From the NCBI GenBank assembly GCA_002256685.1, contig NQJH01000231.1, positions 1 to 6,085 on the forward strand: a stretch of 6,085 nucleotides of DNA, in the 5' to 3' direction. Both the position numbers and the translations under genes were made by a program. The notes beneath the pieces are model-generated. The model did not search any database. It was not told where the DNA came from and saw nothing but the letters and a program-made list of their open reading frames with translations. The stretch is from Methylococcaceae bacterium NSP1-2. Lineage in GTDB: Bacteria > Pseudomonadota > Gammaproteobacteria > Methylococcales > Methylomonadaceae. Each line of letters opens with the position of its first letter. Within the stretch, counting starts at the first letter, position 1. This document shows, in pieces, positions 1 to 4,908 of this stretch.

Positions 1-289
1 GGCGATTTTATTCGGATTGCAGCCTTTGACGGGGGTATTATTTGGCACACTGACCATGACAGGCGATTTACTGGCAAGTTTTATCAAACGCCGACGGGGG
101 AAAGTTGAAAGCAGTCGTGCAAGAGGTCTTGATACTGTGCCAGAATCATTGTTACCTTTATTATTCCTAAAAGATTCTCTCGCGTTGGGCTTTATTGACA
201 TACTATTGGTCGTGGGGCTTTTTTTCCTGTGTGAAGAATTTATTTCGCCGATTCTTTACAAATGGCATATTCGAAATCGACCTTATTAA
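1..289 (+). CDS. CarS-like (CDP-archaeol synthase / DUF46) membrane CTP-transferase, 3' end only
   Basis: The reading frame is open from the window edge (first full codon at 2) and stops with TAA at 287-289, so about 95 C-terminal residues are visible. The segment GDLLASFIKRR followed about 10 residues later by GLDTVPESLLPLL is the signature I associate with the CarS/DUF46 family, relatives of CdsA. In archaea this family makes CDP-archaeol from CTP and an unsaturated archaetidic acid; bacterial members exist whose substrate is generally unproven. The C-terminus carries a hydrophobic helix (roughly FIDILLVVGLFFL), which fits a polytopic inner-membrane enzyme. It is followed 14 bp later by a YbhP-type hydrolase and then a CDP-alcohol phosphatidyltransferase, so a product of the CDP-lipid type would have a user encoded in the same operon. 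The N-terminal half is outside the window. Family assignment is fairly sure; substrate is unknown. Confidence 0.8.
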   Translation, partial: AILFGLQPLTGVLFGTLTMTGDLLASFIKRRRGKVESSRARGLDTVPESLLPLLFLKDSLALGFIDILLVVGLFFLCEEFISPILYKWHIRNRPY

Positions 290-294
290 ACATC

Positions 295-298
295 AAGG
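295..298 (+). promoter_or_regulatory. Ribosome binding site deciding the ybhP start
   Basis: AAGG lies 5 nt before the ATG at 304. The upstream in-frame ATG at 262 has no purine-rich Shine-Dalgarno stretch before it (CGATTCTTTACAA) and would overlap the preceding gene by 28 bp. This favours the start at 304. Confidence 0.6.
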
Positions 299-303
299 CA
301 GCT

Positions 304-1056
304 ATGAAAACGCAAGGCTTGCGGGTATTAACTTACAATATCCATAAAGGTTTTAACATGAGCAACCGACACTTTGTGTTGCATCAAATTCGAGAAGCCT
401 TGATAGCGGCGGATGCCGATTTGTTGTTTTTGCAAGAGATGCAAGGTGAACATTCACGCCATGAAAAAAAAGTGGAGAATTGGCCTGATGATTCACACAG
501 TGAGTTTATTGCGAAAGGTGTCTGGCCATTTTTTGCCTATGGAAAAAATGCAATTTATAAGGCAGGTCATCATGGCAATGCGATTTTAAGCAAATACCCT
601 TTTGAACACTGGGAAAATATTAACGTGTCCCCTTTCCCGTGGGCGAGTCGTAGTCTGCTGCATGGGGTTATTCGACTGCCTGATAGCGATCAAGATGTGC
701 ATGTCGTTTGTATTCATTTTGGCTTGATGGGCAGAGAACGTCGCTTGCAAATAAGCAAACTGTGTGAGCGCATTGATAGTCATGTGCCGCATGACGCGCC
801 GTTGATTGTCGCGGGTGATTTTAACGATTGGCGAGGGCAAGCAGGGCGGCTTTTTCTTAATCATCTGCATTTGCAGGAAGTTTTTCGACAAACGCATGGA
901 CGCTATGCGCGTACTTTTCCTGCGTTGTTACCTTTTTTGCAGATGGATAGGATTTATTATCGGGGTTTAACGCCCGTGTCATGTGAACGACTAACGCATT
1001 CACCTTGGCAGTCACTGTCAGATCACGCGCCACTTACCGCTTCATTTAGCTTATGA
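304..1056 (+). CDS. ybhP: YbhP-type endonuclease/exonuclease/phosphatase (EEP) family metal-dependent hydrolase
   Basis: 250 residues from the ATG at 304, chosen over the ATG at 262 because of the AAGG ribosome binding site and the short 14-bp gap to the upstream stop. The EEP-fold motifs occur in order: YNIHKGF (N12), LFLQEMQ (E45), HHGNAILS (about 89-96), CIHFG (H138), AGDFNDWR (D172, N174), MDRIYYRG (D215) and SDHAPL (D240, H241). These are the metal and phosphate ligands of the DNase I/Mg-dependent phosphodiesterase superfamily, so the enzyme is probably active. From memory the whole protein resembles E. coli YbhP closely, including ENWPD-SH, AYG-NA-Y and ARTFP. E. coli ybhP lies upstream of clsB (a cardiolipin synthase), so a phospholipid neighbourhood is shared. 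No signal peptide is seen; it is likely cytosolic. Its natural substrate is not established; a phosphodiester or phosphomonoester lipid intermediate is an inference. Confidence 0.9.
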   Translation: MKTQGLRVLTYNIHKGFNMSNRHFVLHQIREALIAADADLLFLQEMQGEHSRHEKKVENWPDDSHSEFIAKGVWPFFAYGKNAIYKAGHHGNAILSKYPFEHWENINVSPFPWASRSLLHGVIRLPDSDQDVHVVCIHFGLMGRERRLQISKLCERIDSHVPHDAPLIVAGDFNDWRGQAGRLFLNHLHLQEVFRQTHGRYARTFPALLPFLQMDRIYYRGLTPVSCERLTHSPWQSLSDHAPLTASFSL

Positions 1057-1625
1057 ACAGTAAACTTACCTTACCTAATCTACTGACGGGATTCCGCTTT
1101 GTAGCCGCGCTCGGTTTATTATGGTTAGCATGGCATGGCTATGGCATTGCGTTTATGGTGCTGTTAGCGTTGGCTTTTTTGACTGATTTATTAGACGGTC
1201 TTGCCGCACGATTAACAGGACAGGTTTCCCAATTTGGTGCGACCTTGGACAGTTGGGCGGATGTTGTCACTTATCTGACTACCGCTATCGGTTGCTGGTG
1301 GTTATGGCCTGAAGTGGTGTATAGAGAGCTGATTTTTGTGGTCTTGATGGTTGCCAGTTGTTTGTTACCCGCTGTTGTTGGCTTTAGTAAGTTCGGCTGT
1401 TTTACCAGCTATCACACTTGGGGCGTAAAAATAGCTGCCGCTTCTATGGGCTTGTCATTATATGTATTATTTTTCGGCGGTCCCGCATGGCCGTTTCGAA
1501 TGGCGGCTGTCATCTGCATACTTGCCGCCATTGAAGAAATCGCTCTCACGTTACTGTTGTCCGAATCCGAGTCTAATGTGCGTTCAATCTGGGATGTGTT
1601 AAAGCGTTCTCACCATCACAGTTAG
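1053..1625 (+). CDS. CDP-alcohol phosphatidyltransferase family membrane enzyme
   Basis: 190 residues; the ATG overlaps the ybhP stop as ATGA, implying translational coupling. The family motif DxxDGxxARx8GxxxDxxxD is complete: D45, D48, G49, A52, R53, G62, D66 and D70. These residues bind the CDP group and metal in enzymes such as PgsA and PssA, which transfer a phosphatidyl group from a CDP-lipid to an alcohol with release of CMP. Several hydrophobic segments (about 15-26, 32-44, 71-85, 92-111, 125-142, 148-168) indicate the expected polytopic inner-membrane protein. A conserved-looking SYHTWGVK stretch follows at 119-126. The C-terminal tail is hydrophilic and ends in HHHS. The acceptor alcohol (glycerol phosphate, serine, inositol phosphate or another) cannot be read from the sequence. 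It is the last gene of the three-gene operon and converges with the nitroreductase gene 33 bp away. Confidence 0.9.
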   Translation: MNSKLTLPNLLTGFRFVAALGLLWLAWHGYGIAFMVLLALAFLTDLLDGLAARLTGQVSQFGATLDSWADVVTYLTTAIGCWWLWPEVVYRELIFVVLMVASCLLPAVVGFSKFGCFTSYHTWGVKIAAASMGLSLYVLFFGGPAWPFRMAAVICILAAIEEIALTLLLSESESNVRSIWDVLKRSHHHS

Positions 1626-1636
1626 TTATCGCTAAC
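1621..1636. other. Small inverted repeat across the phosphatidyltransferase stop codon
   Basis: GTTAG (1621-1625) pairs with CTAAC (1632-1636) around a 6-nt loop. It is too weak and lacks a T-run, so it is at best a poor terminator in the 33-bp convergent gap. Confidence 0.2.
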
Positions 1637-1658
1637 CCAATCTACCCCGCTACCAAAA

Positions 1659-2261
1659 TTACTCGATGTCTTTGCCCCACCGTCCTGCATAAAACCGCTC
1701 ATACAGTGCAACACGAGACCGTTCCGCTAATTCGATGGCTTTAAAGTCCTCATCAAGCACGTCAATATTTCCCTGATAACCCACTGCCATCATTGCCATT
1801 GGTGTGCAGTCGCTAGGTATATGGAATAGCTCGTGGGCTTTTTCAGCATCAAAACCACCCATTTGATGCACAATCAAGCCTAACGCAGTTGCTTGTAAAC
1901 ATAAGTTTGCTGCCGCCGCGCCCGTGTCGTACATTGCCCAACGATTCGGCTTATCGTTATGGTTAAACTTTGCCATTGCCACTGATAATATTAATATCGG
2001 TGCGTTTTTCGCCCATAATTGGTTTCTTTCCGCCAAGGTGGTGAGTGCGTTTTGCCAACTGTCCGCATCGGTATTTTTATTACACACTATAAAACGCCAC
2101 GGTTGATCGTTATAACATGACGGGGCCCAACGCGCAGCTTCCAACAGTGCCAATAAATTATCATGACTGACGGGTTTGTTGGGGTCAAATGCTCTAGGAC
2201 TCCAGCGGGCTTCAATAAGATCGTGAATTTTTACACTGGTTATTGCTGGTTTGATTTGCAT
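1659..2261 (-). CDS. Nitroreductase family protein (FMN-dependent NAD(P)H oxidoreductase)
   Basis: 200 residues. The N-terminus has the nitroreductase FMN-phosphate signature RWSPRAF (19-25), followed by LLEAARWAPSCYNDQPWRF (39-57). The centre carries YDTGAAAANLCLQATALGL (111-129), typical of the dimer-interface and flavin-binding region, and a GYQG turn near 161-164. These point to a cytosolic homodimeric flavoenzyme that reduces nitroaromatics, quinones or related electrophiles with NAD(P)H; the physiological substrate is not determined by sequence. The start is supported by a near-perfect AAGGAG ribosome binding site. The gene is third in the doxX-pirin-nitroreductase operon, 22 bp after the pirin stop, and so is probably under the divergent YhaJ-like regulator. 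Length and motifs look complete. Confidence 0.92.
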   Translation of the reverse strand: MQIKPAITSVKIHDLIEARWSPRAFDPNKPVSHDNLLALLEAARWAPSCYNDQPWRFIVCNKNTDADSWQNALTTLAERNQLWAKNAPILILSVAMAKFNHNDKPNRWAMYDTGAAAANLCLQATALGLIVHQMGGFDAEKAHELFHIPSDCTPMAMMAVGYQGNIDVLDEDFKAIELAERSRVALYERFYAGRWGKDIE

Positions 2262-2267
2262 GGTTAT

Positions 2268-2273
2268 CTCCTT
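2268..2273 (-). promoter_or_regulatory. Strong ribosome binding site of the nitroreductase gene
   Basis: On the minus strand AAGGAG stands 6 nt before the ATG (2261), in the 22-bp gap after the pirin gene. It is the best Shine-Dalgarno sequence in the operon and would let the third gene be translated independently. Confidence 0.75.
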
Positions 2274-2283
2274 GGTTGAGGTT

Positions 2284-3027
2284 TTACAGTGTCAATGCGC
2301 CGTTACGGTAATCACGAAACGCTTGTTCAATTTCTTCAACGCTATTCATTACAAACGGTCCTGATTGTACAACAGCCGATGTACCAACAGTCAATTTGCC
2401 TTGATACACATACACTAAAACCGTGTGCTGTGTTGCTATTGGAATAGTAAGCGATTGTTGTGGGCTTAACGATACATCAAGGTACAACGGTTGCGTGGTT
2501 ACGCCTTGCACCGCGCCTGTGATAGTTTCTGTATCGCTCACATAATCACCCGCAATGACTTTAATGTAACCACCATTTGCCAAACTGACATGCGGAATAG
2601 TTGCTGCGGCAATGTCTTTATAATGCGGTGGTTTCATTTTTTCTGCCGCAGGTAAGTTAATCCACAACTGAAAACCGTGCAACAAGCCATTTTCCTGTTC
2701 AGGCATTTCTGAATGAATAATGCCATGCGCGGCAGTCATCCACTGCACGTCCCCTGCCCTTAAATGCCCTTCATTACCCAAATGATCGCGGTGTAACATC
2801 GCGCCTTCCAGCATATAGGTAACAGTTTCAAAACCCCGATGCGGATGGCTAGGAAAGCCACCAATGTAATCCACCGCTTCATCTGAACCAAATTCATCCA
2901 ATAATAGAAACGGATCAAACGCCTTTTGGTGTTGCTGGTGAATAATGCGTTTGAGTTTAACGCCTGCGCCGTCACTGGTCGCCTGCCCTGTGATAACCGC
3001 CGCCAATTGTCGTGTTTGCTTAGTCAT
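2284..3027 (-). CDS. Pirin family protein with a shortened C-terminal cupin
   Basis: 247 residues from the ATG at 3027. The frame stays open upstream to 3087, but that stretch lies inside doxX, and 3027 has a G-rich ribosome binding site at the right distance. The N-terminal cupin has the pirin metal ligands: H61 and H63 in SHPHRGFET, H105 and E107 in HGIIHSEMP. Pirins bind iron here; bacterial members include quercetinases and redox-linked regulators. The C-terminal cupin is odd. After QGKLTVG (209-215) only seven residues precede GPFVMN (223-228), where full-length pirins, as I recall the human protein, have nearly 50. The usual end EEIEQAFRDYRNG is intact and in frame, so this looks like a clean internal deletion of about 40 residues. 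The gene starts 1 bp after the doxX stop (TAA-A-ATG), implying coupling. In E. coli the pirin yhaK adjoins yhaJ, matching the regulator here. Confidence 0.88.
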   Translation of the reverse strand: MTKQTRQLAAVITGQATSDGAGVKLKRIIHQQHQKAFDPFLLLDEFGSDEAVDYIGGFPSHPHRGFETVTYMLEGAMLHRDHLGNEGHLRAGDVQWMTAAHGIIHSEMPEQENGLLHGFQLWINLPAAEKMKPPHYKDIAAATIPHVSLANGGYIKVIAGDYVSDTETITGAVQGVTTQPLYLDVSLSPQQSLTIPIATQHTVLVYVYQGKLTVGTSAVVQSGPFVMNSVEEIEQAFRDYRNGALTL

Positions 3028-3028
3028 T

Positions 3029-3481
3029 TTACACCCCCAATAAATTGTTTTTAAGCACATAATAATCCAGTGAATAACGTCCGCCACCGATAAAAATCAG
3101 TGCACTAGTGGCTGATAACAACGCCAGCGCGTATTCAATGCCATGCGTGTCTAAAAAGAAGCCTTTACCCACATGCACCGATAACAGTGCAACTAGCATA
3201 GTCAAGGCATTAACTGCCGCCGCCGCACGCGTACCTAAACCCAGTATTAACGCGACTCCACCGAAAAATTCTGCACTACCTGCTAATAAGGCCATAATAA
3301 ATCCGGGCGTTAAACCGACCGATGCCATCCATTGTCCTGTACCTTCTAAGCCGTAACCACCAAACCATGCGAATAATTTTTGGCTACCGTGTGCGGCTAA
3401 AATTAAACCGATGGGAACGCGTAATATAAGAGCTTCAACGCCAGCGTTAGCAACCAATGTTTTGTGAATTAATGTTTTCAT
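3029..3481 (-). CDS. DoxX family inner-membrane protein
   Basis: 150 residues from the ATG at 3481, which has an AGAGGT ribosome binding site. The frame extends upstream to 3577, but the extra residues are not family-like and would cover the promoter. The DoxX hallmark RVPIGLILAAHGSQKLFAWFGG (21-42) is followed by GLEGTGQWM (44-52) and three further hydrophobic stretches (about 60-81, 86-104, 117-133), giving the usual four-helix membrane protein. The family includes E. coli YqjF and proteins linked to quinone or redox and oxidative-stress functions; biochemical activity is poorly defined. It is the first gene of the doxX-pirin-nitroreductase operon, divergent from a YhaJ-like LysR regulator. 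In E. coli, YhaJ activates yqjF in response to dinitrotoluene metabolites, so the pairing is meaningful. It looks intact. Confidence 0.9.
   Translation of the reverse strand: MKTLIHKTLVANAGVEALILRVPIGLILAAHGSQKLFAWFGGYGLEGTGQWMASVGLTPGFIMALLAGSAEFFGGVALILGLGTRAAAAVNALTMLVALLSVHVGKGFFLDTHGIEYALALLSATSALIFIGGGRYSLDYYVLKNNLLGV
3034..3038 (-). promoter_or_regulatory. Pirin ribosome binding site inside the doxX 3' end
   Basis: On the minus strand GGGGG(T) lies 6 nt before the pirin ATG and within the last codons of doxX. It decides the pirin start at 3027 and suggests that translation of doxX feeds into pirin. Confidence 0.55.
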
Positions 3482-3486
3482 AATGA

Positions 3487-3491
3487 CCTCT
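3487..3491 (-). promoter_or_regulatory. doxX ribosome binding site
   Basis: On the minus strand AGAGG (in AAAGAGGTC) is 5 nt before the ATG at 3481. It selects this start over the in-frame ATGs at 3511 and 3577. Confidence 0.7.
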
Positions 3492-3509
3492 TTGTTTAAT
3501 GTTGAGTTC

Positions 3510-3515
3510 ATTATA
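3510..3515 (-). promoter_or_regulatory. -10 box of the doxX-pirin-nitroreductase operon promoter
   Basis: On the minus strand this is a perfect TATAAT, which would place transcription start near 3503 with a short leader of about 20 nt before doxX. At 17-bp spacing the -35 position (3533-3538) reads CTTTTT, far from TTGACA, as expected for an activator-dependent promoter. The spacer contains a perfect 8-bp palindrome GGCTAGCC (3521-3528). The start site is inferred, not measured. Confidence 0.55.
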
Positions 3516-3559
3516 GAGTTGGCTAGCCGAATAAAAAGCGGTAAATTCTGCTCAATCAC

Positions 3560-3574
3560 TTCAAAATAATTGAA
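3560..3574. promoter_or_regulatory. Predicted LysR-type operator (T-N11-A dyad)
   Basis: TTCAA-AATAA-TTGAA is a perfect 5+5 inverted repeat with a 5-nt centre, and its inner T3561 and A3573 form the T-N11-A spacing typical of LysR-type recognition sites. Its centre (3567) lies about 64 bp upstream of the inferred doxX start, the classical place for a LysR recognition site. It ends 22 bp before the lysR start codon, so binding could also repress lysR itself. A looser outer pair CTCAA (3551-3555) and TTGAG (3583-3587) brackets it with a slightly shifted centre. Confidence 0.5.
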
Positions 3575-3595
3575 CAATCCACTTGAGTAGATATT

Positions 3596-4489
3596 ATGAA
3601 ATATCCCATCACGCTAGATGCACTGGAAGTCCTCGATGCAATTGACCGAAAAGGCAGTTTTGCAGCGGCAGCTAACGCGCTGTTTCGCGTACCGTCGGCA
3701 ATTTCTTATACCGTACAAAAACTGGAACAAGATTTGGATGTGGTGTTGTTTCGCAAGGAAGGTAGAAAAGCCATACTCACACCCGCAGGAAAAGTATTAC
3801 TCGAACAAGGACGGGAAATATTAAATGCAACCGAACGGCTGGCTATTGCCACTAAAAAAACCCATAGCGGCTGGGAACCTGTGTTCACTATCGCGATAGA
3901 TTCCATTTTGAAATTTGATTTTATCTACCCGTTGATTGCCAAGTTTTACGCAATACTGCCCGACATTGAAATTAATATTTATGAGGAAGTATTAGGTGGG
4001 ACACACGAAGCACTCACCAGCAATCGCGCTGATTTGGTCATCGGTGTGGGTGTTGAAGCCACACCAAATAAAGGCATTAACTATCAGAAAATTCAACAGA
4101 TTGAATGGATTTTCGCGGTTGCTCCAGCGCATGAGCTAACTAAAGCCCCATTGCCCCTATCGCAACACATAATTGAACAATACCGTTTTATTGTGGTGCG
4201 AGATTCATCGAGACAACAAGCACCACAAAGCCATCGAATCTTCAACAAACGACCCGTATTACGCGTGTCGTCGCTGACAGAAAAAATACAGGCACAATGC
4301 TCGGGTTTAGGCGTTGGTTTTTTGCCCGCACATCGCATTCAGGGTTTGCTTGCACAAGGTCTACTGGTCGCATTGCCAGTAGAAAAATTGATACCAACAG
4401 AAGCTCTTCAGATGGCATGGAAAACAACCAATAGCGGTAAAGTATTGGGCTGGTTTATCGAACAATTATCCCAGCATGATTTTGGTTAG
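3596..4489 (+). CDS. yhaJ: LysR-type transcriptional regulator, YhaJ-like
   Basis: 297 residues, normal for the family. The N-terminal winged helix-turn-helix is clear: ALEVLDAIDRKGSFAAAANA (9-28), then RVPSAISYTVQKLEQDLDVV (31-50), LFRKEGRKAILTPAG and a linker helix to about 90. The effector-binding domain follows (about 95-290), with GLGVGFLP near its end. Recalled side by side, E. coli YhaJ shares the unusual details: DAIDRKGSFAAAA, RVPSAISYT, QKLEQDLDVVLF, GW after the linker helix, and MAW near the C-terminus. YhaJ is reported to respond to 2,4-dinitrotoluene degradation products and to activate yqjF (a DoxX gene). Here it is divergent from doxX-pirin-nitroreductase with a LysR-type dyad between them, so it probably activates that operon and controls itself. 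The Shine-Dalgarno is weak (GAG 8 nt before ATG). Its 3' end overlaps the convergent acyl carrier protein gene by 4 bp. The inducer is inferred. Confidence 0.9.
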   Translation: MKYPITLDALEVLDAIDRKGSFAAAANALFRVPSAISYTVQKLEQDLDVVLFRKEGRKAILTPAGKVLLEQGREILNATERLAIATKKTHSGWEPVFTIAIDSILKFDFIYPLIAKFYAILPDIEINIYEEVLGGTHEALTSNRADLVIGVGVEATPNKGINYQKIQQIEWIFAVAPAHELTKAPLPLSQHIIEQYRFIVVRDSSRQQAPQSHRIFNKRPVLRVSSLTEKIQAQCSGLGVGFLPAHRIQGLLAQGLLVALPVEKLIPTEALQMAWKTTNSGKVLGWFIEQLSQHDFG

Positions 4490-4743
4490 GAGTAACCAGA
4501 TTGTTTGCTTTGTATAAAATTAACCAGACTACCAAAGGTTTCAAACACCTCAGCATTAATTTCATCGTCTTCGATAGTACAATCCAATTGTTCTTCAATC
4601 AGCGTAATTACGTTAACCACACCGATAGAATCCAGTTCGGCTAAATTGCCCAATAACGGTGTCGCGCTATTAAATGAGGTAATATCTGTGTCCAAGTGCA
4701 AGGCTTGTTGTAACAAGTCTTTTGCAAATTTATTCATATCCAT
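4486..4743 (-). CDS. Stand-alone acyl carrier protein (exosortase/EPS-type)
   Basis: 85 residues. The four-helix carrier fold is recognisable, with the phosphopantetheine site in ELDSIGVV (S39); the usual DSL is DSI here. The acidic helix after it (ITLIEEQLDCTIEDDEI, 46-62) fits docking to acyl-transferring enzymes. The run TPLLGNLAELDS and the ending FETFGSLVNFIQSK look more like the small carrier proteins encoded in exosortase A (PEP-CTERM) and exopolysaccharide clusters than like the fatty-acid AcpP, which has DSLDTVELVM at the site. That placement is from memory and moderately sure. No acyl-CoA ligase, ketosynthase or phosphopantetheinyl transferase is adjacent, so its partner is elsewhere. 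The ATG at 4743 is preferred over the one at 4737 because a weak GAG lies 6-7 nt before it. The 3' end overlaps lysR convergently by 4 bp. Confidence 0.88.
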   Translation of the reverse strand: MDMNKFAKDLLQQALHLDTDITSFNSATPLLGNLAELDSIGVVNVITLIEEQLDCTIEDDEINAEVFETFGSLVNFIQSKQSGYS

Positions 4744-4776
4744 GTATGACTCGGTGAACTATTCGCGATAAATGTC

Positions 4777-4782
4777 ATTATA
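4777..4782 (-). promoter_or_regulatory. Possible -10 box for the acyl carrier protein gene
   Basis: On the minus strand this reads TATAAT, placing a transcription start near 4770 and a leader of roughly 27 nt. No good -35 is found at 16-18 bp; the nearest, TTGTAA, is at 20 bp. The region is AT-rich, so the match could be chance. Confidence 0.35.
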
Positions 4783-4806
4783 ATTTTCTAAGCAGATTAT
4801 TTTTAC

Positions 4807-4879
4807 AAAAGGGAGCGATTATCTATGAAAACAGCCAATTGGACAATATTTTATCTTTTTAATATCTGGCTCCCGTTTT
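4807..4879 (+). repeat. Inverted repeat flanking a short ORF in the carrier protein/nuclease spacer
   Basis: AAAAGGGAGC (4807-4816) is complementary to GCTCCC-G-TTTT (4869-4879) with one bulged G, giving a 10-bp stem around a 52-nt loop. The 3' arm runs into a U-rich stretch (GTTTTAATTATT). On transcripts of the plus strand it could act as a leader structure or weak terminator ahead of the nuclease gene. The loop is long, so folding is uncertain. Confidence 0.3.
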
Positions 4880-4881
4880 AA
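4825..4881 (+). CDS. Possible 18-codon hydrophobic leader or small membrane peptide
   Basis: ATG to TAA encodes MKTANWTIFYLFNIWLPF, which starts with a lysine and is then strongly hydrophobic and aromatic. GGGAG lies 9 nt before the ATG, a usable ribosome binding site. The ORF sits between the arms of an inverted repeat, 27 bp before the nuclease start codon. Such short ORFs arise by chance in AT-rich spacers, and I know no homologue, so this is a candidate only. Confidence 0.2.
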   Translation: MKTANWTIFYLFNIWLPF

Positions 4882-4908
4882 TTATTAGCATCTTTACTGG
4901 ATCTATTC

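Noticed and set aside
262..303. Earlier ATG at 262 as the start of the YbhP-like gene (14 extra residues)
   Set aside because: No Shine-Dalgarno before it and a 28-bp overlap with the upstream gene; the ATG at 304 has AAGG at good spacing and begins just before the conserved core.
586..897. Minus-strand ORF of about 100 codons inside ybhP
   Set aside because: Antisense to a gene with complete EEP motifs; no ribosome binding site or recognisable motif.
1924..2106. Plus-strand ORF opposite the nitroreductase gene
   Set aside because: Shadow of the nitroreductase reading frame; protein sequence is not family-like.
3028..3087. N-terminal extension of the pirin to 3087
   Set aside because: Lies inside the conserved end of doxX; the ATG at 3027 has a proper ribosome binding site and begins the usual pirin N-terminus.
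3108..3356. Plus-strand ORF opposite doxX
   Set aside because: Antisense to a clear DoxX sequence; no motif and no start signal.
3482..3577. N-terminal extension of DoxX by 32 residues
   Set aside because: Would cover the TATAAT box and operator dyad; the ATG at 3481 has AGAGGT and starts near the family consensus.
4505..4771. Plus-strand 88-codon ORF opposite the acyl carrier protein
   Set aside because: Exact antisense of the carrier protein, low complexity in serine; the minus-strand frame has the phosphopantetheine site.
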